From IMG/VR virus record IMGVR_UViG_3300010397_000088, positions 1 to 23,915 of that record: DNA of 23,915 bases; one strand, written 5' to 3'. Positions 19,693 to 23,915 of the stretch are shown in pieces (within the stretch, counting starts at the first letter, position 1; each line of letters begins with the position of its first letter). The notes under the pieces were generated by a model, which was not told the DNA's origin, did not search any database, and saw only the letters and a list, made by a program, of their open reading frames with translations. The DNA is from a virus. Both the position numbers and the translations under genes were made by a program.

Positions 19693-19763
19693 GTTACTGG
19701 CGGGTACGGGTGCCAGAAAACACGGGGAAACACCCCGCAGGATACGATCAAAATAGAACAAAG

Positions 19764-19864
19764 GCCCCGACGGTAAGTGGATCGAGCGCTCGCCCTGCGC
19801 GCCGTCACCTGGCAAAGCCGCCCCACCGAGGGGAGGCGAGGTGGTTCGAGTCCACCATGGGGCA
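19764..19864 (+). tRNA. Aberrant tRNA-like element, very large anticodon-loop region
   Basis: 101 bases, the weakest member. Acceptor GCCCCGA / ATGGGGC pairs six of seven (one G-U, one A-A); T arm GGTGG-TTCGAGT-CCACC is perfect. The D-like part ACGGTAAGTGGATCGAGC aligns to a normal D arm but pairs poorly. A CTCGCC / GGCGAG stem encloses about 40 bases with a CCCC-accga-GGGG hairpin where a 7-base loop is expected, leaving no variable loop. Confidence 0.45.
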
Positions 19865-20032
19865 CTTCTCCCAGCGCCCTGGACGCGAGTCCCTGGGGGA
19901 TATGACTGGCCCCTACGGTCGAACGGCTCTTCTATTTCGGGCGTCAGGTCCGGGAGCCGGAGTGAGGAGGTCCCGGTGGAGATCACGGGCTTGAAGCCGG
20001 GCCGGTAGCAAACCTCCCCGTAGGGGAACCAT
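19865..20032 (+). other. Structured spacer between the last two tRNA-like genes
   Basis: No gene seen. CGGCTC / GAGCCG (19924-19929 / 19954-19959) and a GGAGGT...ACCTCC pairing around 19967-20016 with GGC-ttgaa-GCC inside suggest folded RNA. CCCC-gtag-GGG lies just before the last tRNA-like gene. Confidence 0.4.
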
Positions 20033-20132
20033 GGCGAGGTAGCTCAATGCCAGCGGAGTGACGTCCGAGGCTGGTAGGTAGAGCGCCGGAGCATATTCCG
20101 GAACGATGCAGGTTCAAGTCCTGCCCTCGCCG
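20033..20132 (+). tRNA. tRNA-like gene, Met(CAT)-like, with 28-base D-loop insertion
   Basis: 100 bases. Acceptor GGCGAGG / CCTCGCC perfect; T arm GCAGG-TTCAAGT-CCTGC perfect. D arm AGCTCAAT is interrupted by a 28-base insertion (20049-20076) with CCAGC / GCTGG hairpin, then GGTAGAGC; without it the arm is standard. Anticodon stem CCGGA / TCCGG is perfect, loop GCATAT has 6 bases and lacks U33. The promoter -35 box begins 2 bases after its end. Confidence 0.75.
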
Positions 20133-20133
20133 C

Positions 20134-20162
20134 TTGCACCACTCGTCAAGCACGTGTATGCT
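20134..20162 (+). promoter_or_regulatory. Promoter, TATGCT family
   Basis: TTGCAC (20134-20139), 17 bases, TATGCT (20157-20162), 37 bases before the 20199 start. It starts right after the last tRNA-like gene. Confidence 0.65.
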
Positions 20163-20198
20163 GACGGCAGACAGAACCAACCGGAGGAGGACTCCAGC

Positions 20199-20945
20199 AT
20201 GGACATCGACAGCAGCGACAAGGACGCCTACACCGAGGCCGTCATCGCCGACGAGCTGCGCAAGAAGATCACCGCCTGGACCGCCAAGGCCGTCGCGGCG
20301 GGCATCGACCGCGACTGGGCCAACGCCTGGCTGCGCACCCTCGGCGCGGAGCAGGTCACCGGCTCCAGCACCTACCGCATGAACGTCCCCATCACCGGCG
20401 TCTTCGGCAAGACCGTCGAGGCCAGCACCCGCGCCGAGGCCGCCGAGAAGTTCCTGGAGCACGTGCAGCGCATCGCCGCCGCCGGGCAGATCACCGACCA
20501 CGGCCACTGCGACAACGTCTACGAGGTCAAGTTCCACCAGGACCCGCCGGTGACCGCCGCCGACATCACCTTCTACGCCGGGCCCGAGGACCCCGAGCCG
20601 AACACCGAGCCGGTGCCCGACCTGGGCGCGTTCAAGGACGCGGCCCGCAAGATGCTCATCGAGGGCGTCTCGGCGCAGGGCTGGTCCTACCTGTACGCCA
20701 AGAAGGCCGTCACCGACCTGGGCCTGGAGGAGCTGCCCGCGCTCCAGTACCGCACTCTCCAGGTCCCGGTGTCGGGCACCTACCAGGTGCAGGTCCGCGT
20801 GTTCGAGGGCTCCGACGACGCCGTCGTGCAGCGGGCCGCCGCGTCGCAGGTCCGGCGGGCCGGTGCTGTGGTGATCAAGCCGGAGGAGATGGGCGACGCC
20901 GTGGCTGCGCCCGCCGACCAGGACGAGGATTCCGTCAGCTTCTGA
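20199..20945 (+). CDS. Hypothetical protein with two similar halves (248 aa)
   Basis: ATG with GGAGGAGG 8 bases upstream. The N-terminal half has DRDWANAWLRTLGAEQVTGSSTYRMNVPITGVFGKTVEASTRAEAAEKFLEHVQR; the C-terminal half repeats the theme (LPALQYRTLQVPVSGTYQVQVRVFEGSDDAVVQRAAASQV). Each is a beta pair with V-x-V-P-x-x-G followed by a helix, suggesting an internal duplication. Acidic overall. No family recognised. Strong promoter and ribosome site suggest abundant early expression. Confidence 0.75.
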   Translation: MDIDSSDKDAYTEAVIADELRKKITAWTAKAVAAGIDRDWANAWLRTLGAEQVTGSSTYRMNVPITGVFGKTVEASTRAEAAEKFLEHVQRIAAAGQITDHGHCDNVYEVKFHQDPPVTAADITFYAGPEDPEPNTEPVPDLGAFKDAARKMLIEGVSAQGWSYLYAKKAVTDLGLEELPALQYRTLQVPVSGTYQVQVRVFEGSDDAVVQRAAASQVRRAGAVVIKPEEMGDAVAAPADQDEDSVSF

Positions 20946-20955
20946 CCCGCCCTCT

Positions 20956-20997
20956 CATACAGCCCGCTTGACAGAGTTGTCAGGCGGGCTGTATGCT
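20956..20997 (+). promoter_or_regulatory. Promoter embedded in an 18-bp palindrome
   Basis: TTGACA (20968-20973), 18 bases, TATGCT (20992-20997). CATACAGCCCGCTTGACA (20956-20973) and its near complement (20978-20995) form an 18-base inverted repeat with one G-U and a 4-base centre, covering the -35 box, spacer and most of the -10. It probably serves as both terminator of the 20199 gene and operator. Confidence 0.75.
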
Positions 20998-21024
20998 GTA
21001 CACAGACAGATCGAGGAGGACACC

Positions 21025-21252
21025 ATGAACAACAAAGACCGGATGAACGCCTACTACCGCCTCACCCGCGAGATCCGCTCCATGCACCACACCGAGCGGA
21101 CCGCCCTGGACAACTCGGCCGACTACCTCGCCGCCCTCACCGCCGTCCACGAGGGGCGCGACTCCGACGCCATCACCCTGACCGACAACCTGATGACCGA
21201 AGCAGGCGACGCCTGGCGCGCCAAGCAGGACATCACCAGCCGGACCAACTGA
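21025..21252 (+). CDS. Small helical protein (75 aa)
   Basis: ATG with GAGGAGGA 4-5 bases upstream, 28 bases after the promoter's -10. MNNKDRMNAYYRLTREIRSMHHTERTALDNSADYLAALTAVHEGRDSDAITLTDNLMTEAGDAWRAKQD is acidic and helical; no family recognised. First of three coupled early genes. Confidence 0.75.
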   Translation: MNNKDRMNAYYRLTREIRSMHHTERTALDNSADYLAALTAVHEGRDSDAITLTDNLMTEAGDAWRAKQDITSRTN

Positions 21253-21452
21253 TGATCACCATCGACACCGTCCGCGTAGGCCGCAAGTGGAACGGCCGCA
21301 AGCTCTACCGCGTCACTCTCGACTCCCGAGTCGGCACAGTGGTCTTCCACAACCAGACGCGCCGCGAAACCTGGCATACCCTGCGCGACCTCGCCGTCAA
21401 GCTGATCGTCGAGGACCGCCCCTACAAGATCACCGGCATCAAGGTTCTCTAG
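21252..21452 (+). CDS. Small basic beta-rich protein (66 aa)
   Basis: ATG shares a base with the upstream stop (TGATG). MITIDTVRVGRKWNGRKLYRVTLDSRVGTVVFHNQTRRETWHTLRDLAVKLIVEDRPYKITGIKVL is basic, with beta strands then a helix; the layout resembles small nucleic-acid-binding barrels, but no motif proves it. Confidence 0.7.
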   Translation: MITIDTVRVGRKWNGRKLYRVTLDSRVGTVVFHNQTRRETWHTLRDLAVKLIVEDRPYKITGIKVL

Positions 21453-21463
21453 GAGGCAACGCC

Positions 21464-21769
21464 ATGAAGCTTGCGATCATCTTCGAGGTACCTGACGGCC
21501 AGGCCGACGCGTACGCCGGAGTAGCCGCCCGCATGGTCCAGCACCACAAGTTCTCCGAGCAGCAGGGCATCAGGCACTGGTCGTTCGACCAGGAGATGCG
21601 CCCTGTGGCCGCCGCCCTGATCCCTGACGGCATTGCCCAGGCTGCTCAGATGGCGCGCAGGGAAGTCGACCAGGAGCACCCGTGGGTGCCTGGTGCCGCC
21701 TTTGCGCGCCACCCCGGCATGAAGCCAGCGCTGCTTGCGTTCCTCGACGCACTGCTGCTGGAGAGCTGA
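21464..21769 (+). CDS. Hypothetical protein (101 aa)
   Basis: ATG with AGGAGG 6 bases upstream. MKLAIIFEVPDGQADAYAGVAARMVQHHKFSEQQGIRHWSFDQEMRPVAAALIPDGIAQAAQMARREVDQEHPWVPGAAFARHPGMKPALLAFLDALLLES looks soluble, with a beta-alpha start. No family recognised. It ends the early plus operon; a hairpin at 21826 follows. Confidence 0.7.
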   Translation: MKLAIIFEVPDGQADAYAGVAARMVQHHKFSEQQGIRHWSFDQEMRPVAAALIPDGIAQAAQMARREVDQEHPWVPGAAFARHPGMKPALLAFLDALLLES

Positions 21770-21825
21770 CCTCCCCTCGCATGGCCTGTCAGGCGGAGGG
21801 ATGCGCTGGCTGACTACCAGCGCAG

Positions 21826-21867
21826 GAGCCGGGCATGACCACCTACGATGGTGGCCATGCCCGGCTC
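21826..21867 (+). terminator. Hairpin between early genes and portal module
   Basis: GAGCCGGGCATG / CATGCCCGGCTC (12 bp perfect) plus inner CCACC / GGTGG, followed by TTCC. It ends the early operon and overlaps the possible start codons of the next gene. Confidence 0.7.
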
Positions 21868-22156
21868 TTCCATGCTGTACGCCATCTACCTGCTCGCCTT
21901 CGCGCGGACCGTCCTGCTCGTCACCTCCGACGTCATCACCCGCACCCCCCGCCAGCGCCTCATCGACGCGCTGGAGGAGCGCGGCCACGAGCTGATCGCC
22001 TACCTGGTCGCATGCCCTTGGTGCGTGTCGATCTGGCTGGCCCTCCCCGCCGCCCCGATCATCTACGCTTACGGCCATCACTGGTGGCTGTTCGTGCCCG
22101 CCCTCGTCCTGGCGCTCTCGGGTGCTGCCGGTGCTCTCGCCCGCGTGAAGGGATAG
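21857..22156 (+). CDS. Membrane protein, DUF1360-like
   Basis: About 99 residues from ATG 21857; in-frame ATGs at 21848 and 21872 are alternatives and none has a good ribosome site. TACGAT (21844-21849) could be a -10 box giving a nearly leaderless message. Spans: MLYAIYLLAFARTVLLV, then ELIAYLVACPWCVSIWLALPAAPIIYAYG and WWLFVPALVLALSGAAGAL. The CPWCxSIW motif is typical of DUF1360 proteins, known in actinophages and Bacillus. Role unknown. Confidence 0.7.
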   Translation: MPGSSMLYAIYLLAFARTVLLVTSDVITRTPRQRLIDALEERGHELIAYLVACPWCVSIWLALPAAPIIYAYGHHWWLFVPALVLALSGAAGALARVKG

Positions 22157-22161
22157 ACGGA

Positions 22162-23915
22162 GTGGGGCTGCTGAAGCGCAAGACCGTTCCGGCCGGAGGG
22201 ATCGACGGCCCCGGCACGCGCCCGGCGGCCCTCACCGCCGCCGCCGTCCCCATCAACCTCGGCGACGCCACCTCCTGGCAGATGTTCAAACTCGGCGACC
22301 ACCGCTGGCAGTGGGAGTCATGGAGGCACTACGACATCTGCGGCGAGCTGCGCTTTGTCGTAAACTGGATCGGCAACGCCGTCTCTCGCTGCCGCCTGTA
22401 CGCCGCTGACGTCTCCGACGACGGCACCGTAGGTGATGAGACCAGCGACCTCCAGGCCAAGCTGATCGCCGAGACGATGTTCGGCTCACCTGCCGCGAAG
22501 GCGCAGGCGCAACGCCTGATGGGCGTGAACATGATGGTCGCCGGGGACGTGTTCATCGTCGCCGAGGGCTACCAGAACACCGGCCAGGACGGCACCGCCG
22601 ACACCGACAAGTGGTACGTGTGCTCCTCGTCCGAGGTGTTCCGCCGGGGCGACGACATCATGGTCCGCCGGTCGATCACCCACGGCGGCGGCACGTACCG
22701 GCTGGACCCGAAGAAGGACCTGCTGATCCGGGCGTGGAACCCGCACCCGCGCCGCCACGACGCCGCCGACTCCACCACCCGGGCGATCCTGCCGGTACTG
22801 CGGGAGCTGGAGCAGTGCACCAAGCGGGTGTTCGCCGAGCTGGACTCCCGGCTCGCCGGTGCGGGCATGCTGCTGCTGCCCGACAACATCGACTTCCCCC
22901 GGCAGCCGGACGACCCGACCGGCATCGAGGGTCTGACGGCTGTGCTGACCCGGACGATGGCGACGTCGTTGCAGCAGCGCGACAGCGCCGCCGCGCTGGT
23001 GCCGATCATGTTGCAGGCGTCCGTCGAGGCCCTGGACAAGATCAAGCATCTGACGTTCGACTCGCAGATCTCCGAGCACATCACGGCGATGCGCGAGGCG
23101 GCCGTCAAGCGGATGGCGATGTCGCTGGACATTCCGCCCGAGGTGCTGACCGGTATGGGCGGCACCAATCACTGGTCGGGGTGGCAGATCGAGGAATCCT
23201 CGATCAAGATCCACATCGAGCCGCTGCTCATCCAGCTCGCCGACGCCCTCAACGTCGGCTACTTCCAGCCCGCCCTCAAAGCAGCAGGCGTCAAGAACCC
23301 CGAGAAGAAGACCCTCTGGTTCGACATCGCCGCCCTCACCGTCCGCCCCAACCGCTCCGACCAGGCACTCCAGTTCCAAGAGAAGCAGATCATCAGCAAG
23401 AAGGCCGCCCGCGACAACGCCGCCTTCAACGACGACGACGCCCCCGACGACAAGGAATTGCAGTACGACCTCGTCAAGGCCCTCGTCCTCGCGCAGCCTG
23501 CCTACGCAGGCGACCCCGCCGTGCAGAAAATCCTCGGCCTGCCGAAGATCGCCCTGCCTGCACCGCCAGCCCCTCCGCAGCCCGAAGGCGGAGACATGCT
23601 CAACCCGGGCGACCCCGGCTACGACACGGCAGGCACCGAACCGGCCGACGCCGGGAACCGGCCACTGCCCGGCCTCCCGTCGGTTGCCGAGGCTGAGGCC
23701 GGTGGTGCACCGGCGAAGAAGGGCCAGAAGCTGGGGCAGCTCGCCGCCTCAGCCGTGTACGTGCACGAGCCCTTGTTCTACGCCGCCGACAGCGCCGTAC
23801 GCCGCGCCCTCGAACTGGCCGGTGGCCGCCTGGTGCCCGGTCCTCAGCGCGCCCGCTACGCCGTCCCCAAGCACGAGTTGCACACCATGGTCGTCCCCAC
23901 CGACAACCGGGTACC
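22162..23915 (+). CDS. Portal protein (C terminus beyond window)
   Basis: The GTG start at 22162 (ACGGAG just before) opens a frame to the last base, about 584 codons. Portal features: SWQMFKLGDHRWQWESWRHYDICGELRFVVNWIGNAVSRCRLY near the N terminus, AGDVFIVAEG, RAWNPHPRRHDAADSTTRAILPVLRELEQCTKRVFAELDSRL and MREAAVKRMAMSLDIPPEVLTGMGGTNHWSGWQIEESSIKIHIEPLL. These fit actinophage portals (12-mer ring at the head vertex). A long low-complexity C-terminal region begins near residue 470 (PAPPAPPQPEGGDMLNPGDPG), longer than in typical portals. Confidence 0.88.
   Translation, partial: MGLLKRKTVPAGGIDGPGTRPAALTAAAVPINLGDATSWQMFKLGDHRWQWESWRHYDICGELRFVVNWIGNAVSRCRLYAADVSDDGTVGDETSDLQAKLIAETMFGSPAAKAQAQRLMGVNMMVAGDVFIVAEGYQNTGQDGTADTDKWYVCSSSEVFRRGDDIMVRRSITHGGGTYRLDPKKDLLIRAWNPHPRRHDAADSTTRAILPVLRELEQCTKRVFAELDSRLAGAGMLLLPDNIDFPRQPDDPTGIEGLTAVLTRTMATSLQQRDSAAALVPIMLQASVEALDKIKHLTFDSQISEHITAMREAAVKRMAMSLDIPPEVLTGMGGTNHWSGWQIEESSIKIHIEPLLIQLADALNVGYFQPALKAAGVKNPEKKTLWFDIAALTVRPNRSDQALQFQEKQIISKKAARDNAAFNDDDAPDDKELQYDLVKALVLAQPAYAGDPAVQKILGLPKIALPAPPAPPQPEGGDMLNPGDPGYDTAGTEPADAGNRPLPGLPSVAEAEAGGAPAKKGQKLGQLAASAVYVHEPLFYAADSAVRRALELAGGRLVPGPQRARYAVPKHELHTMVVPTDNRV

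Noticed and set aside
22611-23696. 361-residue plus-strand open frame
   Set aside because: Arg/Pro/Ala-rich off-phase reading inside the portal gene.
1-23915. CRISPR array, insertion sequence, integrase or attachment site
   Set aside because: No spaced direct-repeat array, transposase or recombinase motif, and no attachment-site-like repeat was recognised.

Overview
The window looks like part of the genome of a tailed double-stranded DNA phage (siphovirus type) of a high-GC actinobacterium, most likely Streptomyces. G+C is roughly two thirds by eye. Most genes start ATG or GTG with strong GGAGG-type ribosome sites, overlap by 1-4 bases in long operons, and encode recognisable phage proteins: tail proteins, M15-type endolysin, holin, HNH endonuclease, ERF-type annealing protein, small and large terminase, and portal. 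Many small Cys/His proteins resemble families common in Streptomyces phages. These assignments come from reading motifs; no database search was run.

Layout. 1-3180 (+): end of the tail module, then lysis (three small membrane/coiled-coil proteins, endolysin, holin), closed by a terminator. 3237-10200 (mostly -): early region of small genes, an HNH endonuclease, two lipoproteins, a HicA-like protein, an ERF annealing protein, a helicase-loader-like protein, a replication initiator containing iteron-like repeats, and an Xis/MerR-like DNA-binding protein. One plus-strand gene (3660-4010) with a virion-protein look sits inside this region. A divergent control region lies at 10201-10366. 10367-16041 (+): membrane protein, two ParB-like proteins, small proteins, terS, a Cys-containing protein and terL. 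16042-16359: strong bidirectional terminators. A single minus gene (16360-16635) follows, then the plus strand again. 16795-21770 (+): small early-type genes and a cluster of seven tRNA-like genes. 21857-end: a membrane protein and the portal gene, which runs off the window. terL and portal, normally neighbours, are about 6 kb apart.

The most unusual content is the tRNA cluster (17753-20132). All seven elements keep a good acceptor stem and a perfect or near-perfect T arm with TTCRA, but none has a plain 7-base anticodon loop with U33. By my folding, loops are 4-6, 14 or about 40 bases. Two elements carry a 28- or 36-base hairpin insertion at the same place in the D loop, and one has almost no D arm. 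The spacers between them are also rich in perfect stems. Either this is a decaying tRNA array or a set of deliberately non-decoding tRNA mimics, for example decoys for tRNA-cleaving defences.

Regulation. Several operons are preceded by promoters of one family (TTGACA, 16-18 bases, TATGCT), two of which have an inverted repeat over the -35 box. A second pair of plus-strand promoters shares CTGCTAGGG(G)TTGACAG. A 16-base motif (CCAAGATCAAAAACGA) and its variants recur on both strands near gene boundaries. No integrase, DNA polymerase, CRISPR array or insertion sequence was seen, so this part suggests host-dependent replication started by the phage initiator/loader pair.
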